Assembly: GCF_004379255.2 (NCBI RefSeq)
Contig: NC_056046.1
Coordinates: 14,074,001 to 14,138,000 of the forward strand
Source of the DNA: Salvia splendens
Lineage: Eukaryota > Streptophyta > Magnoliopsida > Lamiales > Lamiaceae
DNA length: 64,000 nt
Direction: 5' to 3'
The notes beneath the pieces are model-generated. The model had not been told where the DNA came from, ran no database searches, and saw only the letters and a list, made by a program, of their open reading frames with translations. Both the position numbers and the translations under genes were made by a program. Shown in pieces: positions 11,350 through 21,161 of this stretch; positions within the stretch are counted from its first letter, which is position 1; each line of letters opens with the position of its first letter.

Positions 11350-13555
11350 TGATTGTATTAGTCAATTAAAATCAGGTCTGTATATTTCTAATTACTCCCT
11401 ACCAATTGTGTGCTCCAGAAGTTAATATTGGAGTTTTTATTTGCCTTTGGCACTCTAACTGTATGAGAATGTTTGCTTCACGTTTGTTTTTCTGTAGGAC
11501 TTCAGTGGATTGAATGGTTAAAGACCAAAGCAGAAGATATCCTATTTTAGATGATAGATGTATAAAGGAATGTGAAATGTACACTCCTTTTTCATGGTGG
11601 ATATTTCTTCGCCTGTAATTGAATCAAGAATCTGTCAGCTTTACTTATGTCATTAATCTTGCACAAGTTTACTTTACACTATTTCAGATTGTTTGGTTTA
11701 TTAGCTAAAAAGTAATTATTAAAAACTGTTTCGCACATTGACTTATTAATATATCTATTGGATCTTACATGTTCATTTACATCGGTCTTTAAAGCTGTTT
11801 TGGTGATCTGAAATTGCTTTTCATGTATTAAAACAATGAAAACATGTAATAAATGTTTATAAAATATGAGTAAAAATTACTCCTGTGATATTGATCAATC
11901 CAAATTTTATTAAAGTTAGAGGGAAAAATGGGCCAGCTAAAACTATGGCTTTATATGTGTATAGATAGATGGGAAGATTGAGAAGGGAGAAGAACCGATT
12001 GGGCCTATTCCATTAGTATGCTAGTTGACAATTTGGGGCTGATTTTATTTAATTGTTGGGCTTTGTTTTTGAGATTTGAGCTAGTAAGGAGAGGCTCTAA
12101 TTACTTAGTAGTTGGGCCGACAAATTTAGGAGTTGGACTGCCTCATTTAATTAATAGACTGGGCCTAATTAATTTACTATGGACTGGAATTAATTGTAAA
12201 ATTCGGTTTGGAGCTTGATTATTGATTTAATTCCAGGATAAGTTATTAAGTTTCCAAAGATAGAAAGTGATGAAGTTGGGGATGCGAGGAACCGACCGGC
12301 GTTACCCTGCAACGCCTTGGGCGGCCTAAAGAAAATTCGAAGAAAGAAATAGAAGGGATTTTCAAGATCCGTACTTTATTAAATAATTACCCAAGCAATT
12401 ATTTTCGAGAAAATGGAATTTCTCCGGATTTAGTTAAGTGAATAATTAAATCCTACAACTTAGTAAAGCCGAGAAAGGATTAGAGATTCTATGAGACGAG
12501 ACTAAGATATAGGTGCTATCCAATAGGATGCATGCATTCTTTTCTCAAGAGAAATATTTCAAGTACTAATTAGGGTGCTATGCTATTTATATTCAAAGGG
12601 GATTTTGCTCGAGGGCAAATTGAGGCCAACACGAGAGAAATTTAATTGAGGAATAAGCGTATCAGGTGTGCTTTCTTTTAATATCCAGCACATTAGTGTG
12701 GATATAAACCAAATACTTGTGAAATTATGAAATATCATATTTTCTTAAAATGGAGCTGTGATTATTTTCAAGTTGTTGTCATGACATAAAATATTTGTTT
12801 TTTAGACCTATATGTTGGGTTGTATGCCTGTTGGTTTTGGCGACCCCAAAACTTTATAACGAATTCGGTTCCCAATAGGACCACAAATCCTATTCGGAAT
12901 AATGTGCACGAGGGCTGTGAGCCATCCAAGAGGGCTGGCCGGCTATGGTGTCCATGGAAGGTGGCCACCTTCTCGTTACACGACTCTCAGAGATGGTATG
13001 AATTTGAAGAACTTAGTGTGCAGGTGAACTTTAAGCTCACAATGAATTTAGTAATCTCGGGCCTTTTAAGAAAAAATCCCGTGCGTTACTGTTCATGGCT
13101 TGACAACTATATATTGTATGTTTTGATTTTCGGCACGTGTCCATTGAGTACTCCTGTACTGAGCCCTATATGTATTTTTAAATGTGTAGGTTGAACATCA
13201 AGGTGAAGGGGTGATGATCTGAGTCGATGTTAAGTAAATAATCAAGTGGATCTTTCAACGGATCGTGTCTTCATATACGAGGTCGTTTAGTAAGGACTTT
13301 TTCCGCTGTATTTTGCTAAGAGAAAATTTTACTCTCTCTCATCATCGAAACTCTGATTTATTTGGATAAGATTGCTTATTGTATTTCTAAGTCCTTGTAA
13401 TTGAATACTTGGCTCTTATTTTATGATGTCACTTGACTTGGCATTTGAGCGTATTCTTAAGTTCTACCCCTTTTTTCTTTCCCCGTTTCTTTAATCCCTC
13501 TTATTAGTCGCGGTTTACCCGCATTTGCTATCCTTAGCAAAATGCGGTTGTGACA
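11350..13555. other. Non-coding 3' part of the 6.9-kb insertion
   Basis: No gene is supported. The 66- and 124-codon open frames here (12018-12218, 12820-13194) have no recognisable protein features. GGGCC/TGGGC-containing stretches and the terminal TTGTGACA fit LTR sequence. Confidence 0.5.
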
Positions 13556-14003
13556 ACCCTTTTACCATTTATAGTTAAAATGAATCGAGAACTCCTATTC
13601 ACGACGGACTAAAATAGAAAAACGAGATTCCTATTCATGGACGAAGGGAGTACTTATAAGTTAAATTTTAAAAATATTAGTAACTTATTAGAGCAAACTA
13701 AGGAAAATGTCGATGAAATTTTTAAAAAAGAATAAAAAATATTTAAGCTTCTGGAAGTCTTTCCCAACTTAATTACTACAAATCAACAATGAAGTTCAAC
13801 AAATAACACCGTTTAAGAAAGAATAAAGACCAAAATTGGTTGAGCATAAGCCCATTTTACGATTTTAATTCTAGACATTATCTTTTGAATTTTTGCATCC
13901 CAAACATTTCAACTCGAATCACAATCGGTCCAAAATTAATTATTCCGTCAAATTATAACAATCAATGTTTTTAATCTCGATTTTGACCAAATTAAGTTGT
14001 TAA

Positions 14004-15955
14004 GAGCATCAGCAATGGAGGCGTCAAAACCGCGATGCCGATTTTTCCCCGACGCCGGTTCTGACGCCAACCATTGCGACCGGCGTCGGCGAAATCGGCG
14101 TCAATTTCGGCGTACCCATGCCGATTCGTGTGGTGACGCCGGTTCTAACGCCGATCCTCACGGCGCCATTGTAGGCCCCGGATCGGCGTCAGACCGGCGT
14201 CATAATTTAATTTTTTTTTCGAAAACACTATATATACGCGCTTTGGACGTCATTTTCATTCGCACCACTTGTTTTAACGAGTACTCTCTCTATCTTTCTT
14301 TCTGTACAAGATCAATTTAAGAAATGAGTAATGCCGGTGGTAGTGGTGGTGGTAGTGATGGGGATGCTGATGAGTACGAGCGTATGTTGAACAAAGAGCT
14401 AGATGCCTATACGAGTCGTGAGGTTGATCGATGGATACAGAGTTATATGCAGCCGCCGGTACCTCGCCCACGACCAGTTGTCCGCCGTCGACAAGTGGTT
14501 GATCGTGATCATGTAGCTGCACATCAGCGCCTATTCACAGATTACTTCGCAGAGGAGCCGCGTTTTAACGCCAACCATTTCAGGCGTCGTTTTAGGATAA
14601 GGCTGGACTTGTTTATGCGTATTGTTAACGGTTTGGAGCAGCGATATCTGTATTTCCGCTTCAGGCACGATGCGGCTGGCAAACCCGGCCACACCCCTAT
14701 TCAAAAGTGCACTGCGACAGTCAGGCAGTTGGCCTACGGCACTTCGGCAGACATGTGGGACGAATACCTCCACATCGGTGAGACGACTGCCCTCGAATGT
14801 ATGAAGTATTTCTGTCAGGGCGTGATTGAAGTATTCGGTGATCAGTATCTCCGAAAGCCTACCCCCGAAGATTGCCAGGATCTGCTGCGGATGCACGGGG
14901 AGCAGCATGGGTTCCCGGGAATGTTAAGCAGCATAGATTGTATGCATTGGGAGTGTAAGAACTGTCCCGCTGTCTGGAAGGGGTTCTACACGACCGACTA
15001 CAAGGGAAAGAATCCCACGATGATCCTCGAGGCCGTAGCTGATTACCGGCTGTGGATTTGACATGCGTATTTTGGGATAGCCGGTTCGAACAACGACCTA
15101 AACGTCCTCAACTCGTCGCCCCTTTTCAACAAGCAGTGCCAGGGCGTCGATCCGGCCATCAGTTTTGTCGCCGACGGCAACCAACATGATATGGGCTACT
15201 ACTTGGCGGATGGGATATATCCTAGGTGGCCCGTCTTTGTGAAGACGGTCCGGTGCGCATCAGATGCGAAGAAGGCCTACTTTGTGACGCGACAGGAGTC
15301 GGCGCGAAAGGACGTGGAGCGCACATTTGGTGTGCCTCAGGCGCGATGGGCTGCATTTAAGGGACCAACGCGTTTGTGGCATGTCGACTGCATTGGTGAT
15401 ATAATGTACGCCTGTATTATCATGCACAACATGATTGTCGAAGATGAAGATGTACAACTGACTGATTGGGCCAATGACGATGATGAAGCCGGTCCAAGCC
15501 ACGGCGTCGCCGCCGCCAACGTACGAGGTGGGGTACCTCACGATGAAGAACCCCTCCTCCAAGCACATGCCGACATGCGTCAGACGGAGGCTCATATTCG
15601 ACTCTAAAAGGATTTAATTGAAGAGTTGTGGGCGCGGAGGATTGGAAGGCATTAGTTTTTATTTAAATTTATGTATTTTTTTAAATGTATTTTTTTAATT
15701 ATTATACTTTTTGAAATTTTAATAGTATTATTCAATTTTCCTGTATTTATCTCGTAAATTAAATTCCGTATGTTGCTACAATTGTAAATTAAATTTATAT
15801 AATTGTTATTAGTGATGTGGATAGGCTATGTGAGAGCTATTTGATGTCCAGTTGCATGTCCAGATGATGTGGCAGGAGGATTTTAGTGCTGGATGATGTG
15901 GCAGTGGGAAGGCTATGTGAGGGCTATGGGAGGTCCTAGACCATTGTGGATGCTC
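14004..15955 (+). mobile_element. PIF/Harbinger element C, full length
   Basis: Ends GAGCATCAGCAATGG and CCATTGTGGATGCTC, with the 3-bp duplication TAA (14001-14003, 15956-15958). 1952 bp, one transposase gene, no ORF1. The 5' subterminal zone (14020-14190) is packed with GGCGTC/GACGCC; the 3' zone (15810-15935) uses different motifs (GGCTATG, GATGTGGCAG). Confidence 0.93.
14324..15607 (+). pseudogene. Harbinger DDE transposase, single nonsense codon
   Basis: A single frame runs from ATG 14324 to TAA 15607, 427 codons, broken only by TGA at 15059-15061 where relatives have Trp (LWIWHAYFG). The N-terminus is Gly/Ser-rich, then a helix-turn-helix-like region (ADYF/TDYFAEEPRF, QKCTATVRQLAYGTSAD), then the nuclease: SSIDCMHWECKNCP (first Asp), GSNNDLNVLNSS (second Asp), KDVERTFGVPQARW (Glu), CIIMHNMIVEDED near the C-terminus. 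One G-to-A change separates it from an open gene. The deletion derivative at 26943-27697 matches its C-terminus closely. Confidence 0.92.
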
Positions 15956-15961
15956 TAAGTA

Positions 15962-16209
15962 CTCCCTCTGTCCCTTAAAATTTGGCACAATTTGACCTGG
16001 CACGTGTTTTAAGAAATGTAATAGAAAGTAGGTTGAAAAGGTTAAGAAATGTAATAGAAAGTGGATTGAAAAAGTTAGTGATGTGTGAGTCATACTTTTA
16101 TATATTAGTAATTTTAAAATAAAATGTGAGTGAAAATGAGTTAGTGGAATATGAGGTCTACTACCAAAAATGGTAAAAGTGAAGGTGACAAATTTTTAGG
16201 GACGGATGA
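15962..16209. mobile_element. Stowaway MITE (right end decayed)
   Basis: Starts CTCCCTCTGTCCC after TA (15960-15961), contains the family phrases GTGTTTTAAGAAATG and GTGGAATATGAGGTC, and ends near GGGACGGATGAAAAAAG. It abuts the target duplication of the Harbinger element at 14004-15955. Confidence 0.6.
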
Positions 16210-16252
16210 AAAAAGAAATAAGTGATAAATTTTCAGGACTAAGGGCCTCAAG

Positions 16253-16985
16253 TAGGGATGTCAATCGGGCCAGCCCACCGGGTTTCGGGCCAACCCTATT
16301 CGGGTTGCGGGTCAATCGGGTGCGGGCTAATCGGGTTGTTATTTTTTCGGGTTATAAAAGTTCAGCCCTAACCCTAAAAGCTCGGGTTCCGGGCTAGCCC
16401 ATCGGGTTAATCGGGTTGCTACCGATAAAATTAACATGCGATCAAATCCAATAAATAATGGTAAAAATTAGTTATATTTATAAAATGTAAAATATTTAAT
16501 TATAATAAATTTGAGATATATGCGTAAACTCAAATATTAACATGATCAAATACTAATATTTGAGATTTATGCAATATAAAACATAAACATCAAGAAATTT
16601 TAAAGCATGTTTAGAAATTAAATATATTTTTTTAGTGAATTTGAAGTTTCTAATTCATTTATCTATTATTATATTAATAAAAACTTAATATATAATTTAT
16701 ATATTTAATATATAAAATGGAAAGTTATTTTTTTCAGTAATCTGTATTATAAAATAACCAATGAAGTGTCGAATTAGAGTCAAACAAATAGAACAATATA
16801 AATTTTATCGGGTTTCCGGGCCAGCCCATCGGGTTTCGGGTCTGGCCCTAACGGGTTGCGGGTTAATCGGGTGCGGGCTAATCGGGCTGTAATTTTATCG
16901 GGCTGGAAATTTTCAGCCCTAACCCTATAAATTTGGCGGGCTATTCGGGTCAGCCCACGGGTTGCGGGCTAAATTGACATCCCTA
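16253..16985. mobile_element. hAT-type MITE with 8-bp target duplication
   Basis: Perfect ends TAGGGATGTCAA and TTGACATCCCTA are flanked by GCCTCAAG on both sides (16245-16252, 16986-16993). GC-rich subterminal arrays of GGGCTAATCGGG and CGGGTTGCGGG flank an AT-rich core. No protein is encoded. Confidence 0.88.
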
Positions 16986-17081
16986 GCCTCAAGTATGATT
17001 TTTAACTATTTTGAAATTGAAATCATATATTCTAATTTATTTATTCTAAACAAATGAAGTGAATATAAGATTAGGGTTCCC

Positions 17082-17537
17082 AGCTTCCCCATCCCAGCCG
17101 TCAAAGTCGCAATTGAGAACGCCTCCGCCCCCAAATTATTCTCTAATCCGCCTCAGTTATCACAGAATCGAAACGTCTATTTGAATCCCCGTCTGCAGCT
17201 AAACGATGAGGTGAAGAATGTGGTGGAGATCATGTTGAGGGGGTAGAAAAGGAATCCGATTCTCGTCGGGGATTCGGAGCCGGAGGGGGCGGCCAGGGAG
17301 TTGCTGAGGAAGGTAGAGAGCAGAGAATTTGAGAGGGATGGGATTTTCAAGAATGTAAGTGTGATTTCAATGGTGAAGGGGGTTCCAGTGGAGGAGCTGG
17401 GATGGATTTTAGAGAGCAGGATTAGGAGTGGAGGGGTGATTCTTGATTTGGGTGATCTGAAATGGGCGGTGGAGCAGCCGGTGGCGGTGGCGGTGACGGA
17501 GATGGGGAAGCTGGTTGCAAGATTCAAGGGAGATTAA
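17082..17537 (+). pseudogene. SMXL/SMAX1-LIKE (ClpB-like) gene fragment
   Basis: About 150 codons in one frame match the middle of plant SUPPRESSOR OF MAX2 1-LIKE proteins, the ClpB-related regulators of strigolactone and karrikin signalling. The blocks are SFPIPAVKVAIE (end of the double Clp-N region), NRNVYLNPRLQ (linker), and the degenerate P-loop region KRNPILVGDSEPE followed by GGVILDLGDLKWAVEQPV. There is an in-frame TAG at 17247-17249 just before KRNP, and nothing before or after resembles the rest of the roughly 1000-residue protein. The fragment lies between the long inverted repeats of 13836-18580, suggesting transposon capture. Confidence 0.8.
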
Positions 17538-17784
17538 TTTAAATTATGAAAGTTGTGTTTAGTGAATAAAATAAATGGTAAAAGAGAATAAAGTAAGATA
17601 GGGCAGAGATGGTGAAGTCAAAGAAAGAATAAAGTAAATGTGATTAGAGGTTTTATTTTTAGTCAAAAGAGAAATGACTCAAATAACTTGGATAATTCAA
17701 AATGAAACACAATTCAAATAACTTGGGATGGATGGAGTAGAATATAGTATGATTCCAATTTCAAAATTAATAAAAGTGAATTAC

Positions 17785-18385
17785 ATTTTTTGGCTCTATA
17801 CTCCAATGAACATTTGCGGTCCCTATAATTGCAAAATATCATTTGCGGTCTCCATACTGTACCAATTATAGTAAAATGATATCATTCTTCCTGAAGCTCT
17901 CGGAAATCATTTTTAATATCTGTAACTTGTAAGTTTATACTCTCACATATTCAGCCCTTCTCATTCATTCAACAATGACCATTTACTTTTCTGCAGCAGA
18001 ATTTTTGTAAGGGATAAACATAATTTGTAAATATTTAGTAAATTTTTGAAAAAGAAAAACTAGAAAAAAAATTGGGTAGGGGCTTAAGCCACACCCTTTT
18101 TACTAGTTCCGCCTCCGTGCACACTATAACCAATGCAAACAAAAATTATTCGAATAAAACACAAATCATAATTAAAGTACCCAAACTAAGATAAATATCA
18201 AATAAATACCTACTTTTGGAGAGTGGGTGTACAAAAATGCCCTTTAGGTTTTGGTGGGCGTTTTTGTTCGAAAATGTGGTCATAAAGTGAAAAAGCACCT
18301 GAAACGAGCAAGTAGTATAGTCTGGGGACCGCAAATGTTCGTCGCTGAAAGTATAGAGCCTAAAAATATAACTCACTCAATAATT
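17785..18385. mobile_element. Inverted-repeat MITE (GGCTCTATACT ends)
   Basis: GGCTCTATACTCCAATGAAC and ACATTTGCGGTCCC at 17789-17825 reappear inverted at about 18323-18361 (GGGGACCGCAAATGTTCG, AAGTATAGAGCC). The similarity extends outward over GTGAATTACATTTTT. The target duplication is unclear. A decayed Stowaway end (GGATGGATGGAGTAG, about 17726-17740) lies just upstream. Confidence 0.55.
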
Positions 18386-19422
18386 AAAAATCATATTTAA
18401 TAGCTTAATTTGGTCAAAATCGAGATTAAAAACGTTGACGGTTATAATTTGACGGAATAGTTAATTTTGGATCGATTATGATCCGAGTTGAAATGTTTGG
18501 GATGCAAAAATTCAAAGATAATGTCTAAGATCAAAATCTTAAAATAGATATATGTTCAGGACCAATTTTGGCCTTTACTATTTAAGAAAATTAGAGCTAG
18601 AAGACAAACATGTGCTTGAAAACGAGAGAAAAAAATACTCGAGAGCGCGATCCTTTGTTAAGGTATATAACTGAGATGGGAGGAATATATTTGGAGCTTA
18701 GATTTTAATTTCGTATTCTTCTGTTATCCTATTCTATTAGTATATCGAAGTGAGTACTTGGAATTTTGATAATTAACGAATTTGAATTTGAATTTTGATA
18801 ATTAACTCGTCAATCGAATTTAAATTAGGAGCACTATGGAGTATTCATTTTACTTAATTCTTTGTTAACAGCTTATCTTCATATGGGCTTATCACTTGAC
18901 TTACACAATTCGAGAGGCAAGTATTCCAACGCAAAAACCAACATTGAACTTTTTCATTAATCATGTTATTACATGATAGCCTCTATAATCTTCAAAAAAA
19001 TACATTGATCACTAAATGCAACAAATACATTGAAACGAATCAAAGAATATAAACCAAACAAAACTACAAACCTATGTAGCATTAAATTATATCTCATGAG
19101 GGCACCCGCAACGCGTGCCGTTCCGCCGGAACGGTTTCGCCGCGGAACGCGTTGCGGCACACCGTTCCGCTCCCATTCCGTTCCGCGTGCCGACGGCACG
19201 GAACGCGGCACGGCTTGTGCCGCCACGCGCTCGGGCGACGTGGCGCTCCCCGCTTCGTGCGTGCTTCCCACTCGGGCGACGTGGCGCTCCCCGCTCCCCG
19301 ATGACGCAATAATTAATTTTTTTAAAAAAAAATATATTTTTATAAATTTTTTTTTAAAACGGTCATATTACCGTTTTTTTAACTTTTTTTAATTTTTTTT
19401 ATTTTATTTTATTTTCTTATTC

Positions 19423-19430
19423 TATAAATA
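19423..19430 (+). promoter_or_regulatory. TATA box of element D
   Basis: TATAAATA, about 98 bp upstream of the ATG at 19528, preceded by the hairpin AACGGTCATATTACCGTT at 19359-19376. The element at 46094 has the same hairpin (AACGGTAATGTTACCGTT) and octamer (46368-46375). Confidence 0.55.
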
Positions 19431-19527
19431 CACCTAATTTATTACATTTCACACACAACTACACATCTACTCTTCCTAAACCAACATCAATTCCTCTCCA
19501 ATTTTCTATTTCAATCTCCTTCACAAA

Positions 19528-20679
19528 ATGTCCGGCGACGGGAATTACGGCGGTGGCGACTCCGGTGGGTGGGATCTCAACGCGTTCGGCGATTGGGAGA
19601 CCATGTACAACACACTAGGTGGTTCCGGGTCGTCGACGCCGGGCACCCAGGGGTCGGCGACGCCGGGTGGGTACCAACCACCCACTTTCGATGTGGATGC
19701 CTACGCTCGACCACCCGGCTCGCGGCTTTCTCAGGGTTTGTCCCAGATTCGGGAGGATATCCCCGTAGAACCCACCCAGGGAGGAAGCCGAGGCGGTGGA
19801 AGCTCTAGGGCTGCGTCTGAGGCACCCGAGGAGGAGGAGGAGGAGGAGGAACTGGAGGATCTGGGCCGGCATCCGTACAACAACGAAGAAACTAATGCGG
19901 TGTACACCGCCTGGCTCACCGTCTCGTACGATCACATCGTCAGGAACCAACAAGCCGCCAAGTGCTTCTGGGAAAAGGTCCGTGATGTCTACCACCAGAC
20001 TAAGCCGAACGGGGCCCGGAAGCGCAAATATACAATGCTTCGTGCTCACTTTGGCCGAGTCGACGCACAGGTCAAAAAATTTTGCGGCATCTACGCGGCC
20101 GAAGCGGCGAACTACCAAAGCGGAGCTTCGGGCTCCGACATTCTGAGGGCGGCTTTGCGCGTCTTCTACCAGGACACCGGTCTACAGTTCAAATATGTTG
20201 ATATTTGGCAGCTCGTCAAGGACGAGGAAAGGTGGGTCGGCGGTGTCCGCTCGAGCTCGGGCTCAACCTCAAAGCGCACGAAGCACACGGCGAGCGGCCG
20301 CTACTCGTCTGGTGACACCGGTGAGGCCAGCGAGGGTACACCGCAGGTGTTTGGGGGTACGGGGGATCCAATGCCCGACGAATACGGGGGATCCAGCCGT
20401 GGGCGCCGTCGGCCGCAAGGGACGAAGGCGGCGAAGACGTCTAGAGCGAGGAAAGGCCGAGGCGAATCAAGCCAGTCGGCCTCGGGATCGGGCTCGCGGG
20501 GAGGCTCGGACACACTTATGGTGGCGTACATGACCGCCACAATGGCGGACACTTCCCGCTTCTCGTACGCCCAATTCACGGCCTGGTGGAACGGAATTGT
20601 GTATATGGCATCACAACTTGGCCTTCCGACTCCCCCTCAACCTCGACCGCCTCCGGAGGATGATTCGCCGGCGGAGTAG
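19528..20679 (+). CDS. Myb/SANT-like Harbinger ORF1-type protein with NAM-associated region
   Basis: This 383-residue intact protein starts at ATG 19528 after a TATA box and A/C-rich leader. Order of parts: Gly/Ser/Pro-rich N-terminus (1-100), an acidic run of eight Glu (101-108), a trihelix/SANT-like DNA-binding region (about 115-187: NNEETNAVYTAWLTVSYD, KCFWEKVRDVYHQ), a region like the NAM-associated C-terminal domain (about 190-240: KKFCGIYAAE, SGASGSDILRAAL, FKYVDIWQLVKDEERW), then a basic, Ser/Gly-rich tail. Plants have many such proteins, often misnamed glutathione S-transferase T3-like. In PIF/Harbinger transposons the Myb-like ORF1 product binds the ends and brings the nuclease; that role is inferred here. 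GC-rich codon use contrasts with its AT-rich surroundings. Confidence 0.85.
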   Translation: MSGDGNYGGGDSGGWDLNAFGDWETMYNTLGGSGSSTPGTQGSATPGGYQPPTFDVDAYARPPGSRLSQGLSQIREDIPVEPTQGGSRGGGSSRAASEAPEEEEEEEELEDLGRHPYNNEETNAVYTAWLTVSYDHIVRNQQAAKCFWEKVRDVYHQTKPNGARKRKYTMLRAHFGRVDAQVKKFCGIYAAEAANYQSGASGSDILRAALRVFYQDTGLQFKYVDIWQLVKDEERWVGGVRSSSGSTSKRTKHTASGRYSSGDTGEASEGTPQVFGGTGDPMPDEYGGSSRGRRRPQGTKAAKTSRARKGRGESSQSASGSGSRGGSDTLMVAYMTATMADTSRFSYAQFTAWWNGIVYMASQLGLPTPPQPRPPPEDDSPAE

Positions 20680-21161
20680 TTTTTTTATTTTCCCACGTTT
20701 AATTGTGTGTTTTTTATTTTGTGTTTTTTATGTTTTTAGGATTTTAATAGTGTGCTTTTTTTATTTTTTTTAAGTTTAAGTTGAATTTTTTTTAAATGTT
20801 GTGTGTTTTTTAATAAAGTGTGTTTGTTTTTTATTAAAGTGTGTTTATTTAAATTGAATTGGGTTGGAAATAAAAAAATGAAATTGAATGAATAGTAATT
20901 TAAGGAACGGTTAAGGAACGGTTAAGGAACGAAGGGTTGCAGGTTCTGTTCCTTAGTTAAGGAATGGAGTAAAAAAGTACAGTGGGGCCCTCAAATAGTG
21001 GTTTAAGGAACGGTATAGGAACAGCGTTGTGGATGGCCTGACTACCTCAAGCAAATGATATCTGCAACGAATGAAAGAATGATCAATACCATTTTTCTAC
21101 CTACAAAGAATCGATTATATCTGTTTCTGTTTAAAAGAATAACTGAAGGCGACCACCACCA

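Larger units (their letters stand above)
6618..13555. mobile_element. Composite TG...CA insertion, probable LTR retroelement remnant
   Basis: It begins TGTGATGCCCGAATTTTC and ends CGGTTGTGACA. The flanks are ACTCT (6613-6617) and ACCCT (13556-13560), a 5-bp duplication with one change, placed inside a Stowaway MITE. The termini and the 3' part (about 11900-13555, non-coding, with transcript-end-like T-rich DNA) resemble one long Ty3/gypsy-type LTR. No gag or pol is visible. The middle holds an RPA1-like gene on the minus strand and nested MITEs, so this looks like a solo LTR or deleted retroelement that later received other insertions; the inner boundaries (about 7000 and 11900) are not resolved. 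Confidence 0.5.
6567..13650. mobile_element. Stowaway MITE split by a 6.9-kb insertion
   Basis: The left part (about 6567-6617) carries the family phrase TTTAGTGGAATATAAGA. The right part (13556-13650) continues with TTTACCATTTATAGT and ends GGACGAAGGGAG before TA. Joined, the parts match the intact relative at 37502-37752 read on the other strand. The interrupting DNA is 6618-13555. Confidence 0.65.
13836..18580. mobile_element. Candidate Pack-MULE: long inverted repeats enclosing an SMXL fragment
   Basis: About 165 bp at 13836-13997 recur as a reverse complement at about 18410-18580, with roughly 85 percent identity by eye (shared blocks include TTTTTGCATCCCAAACATTT and GATTTTGACCAAATTAAG). 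Between them lie a promoterless, intronless SMXL fragment (17082-17537), a Harbinger element (14004-15955), a Stowaway and a hAT MITE. Long terminal inverted repeats around a gene fragment fit a Pack-MULE later hit by other elements. A matching 9-bp target duplication is not clear, so the outer boundaries remain approximate. Confidence 0.5.
19100..21038 (+). mobile_element. PIF/Harbinger-type element D carrying only a Myb/SANT-like ORF
   Basis: Ends GGGCACCCGCAACGC and GCGTTGTGGATGGCC, flanked by TGA (19097-19099, 21039-21041). The duplicated SCL28 locus has the unfilled site ATCTCATGACTACCTC at 30536-30551 with a single TGA, so the boundaries are exact. 1939 bp with one intact ORF and no transposase. 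CGTTCC/GGAACG motifs fill both subterminal zones (19116-19206; 20902-21024). The leader, TATA box and 3' tail match the transposase-bearing element at 46094-48069. Confidence 0.93.

Noticed and set aside
12820..13194. 124-codon open frame
   Set aside because: No domain, signal or splice context; it lies in LTR-like DNA.
19569..20533. Long open frames in other frames and strand over the Myb-like ORF
   Set aside because: They arise from GC-rich, Glu/Gly-rich codons of the real ORF; only the 19528 frame shows family motifs.
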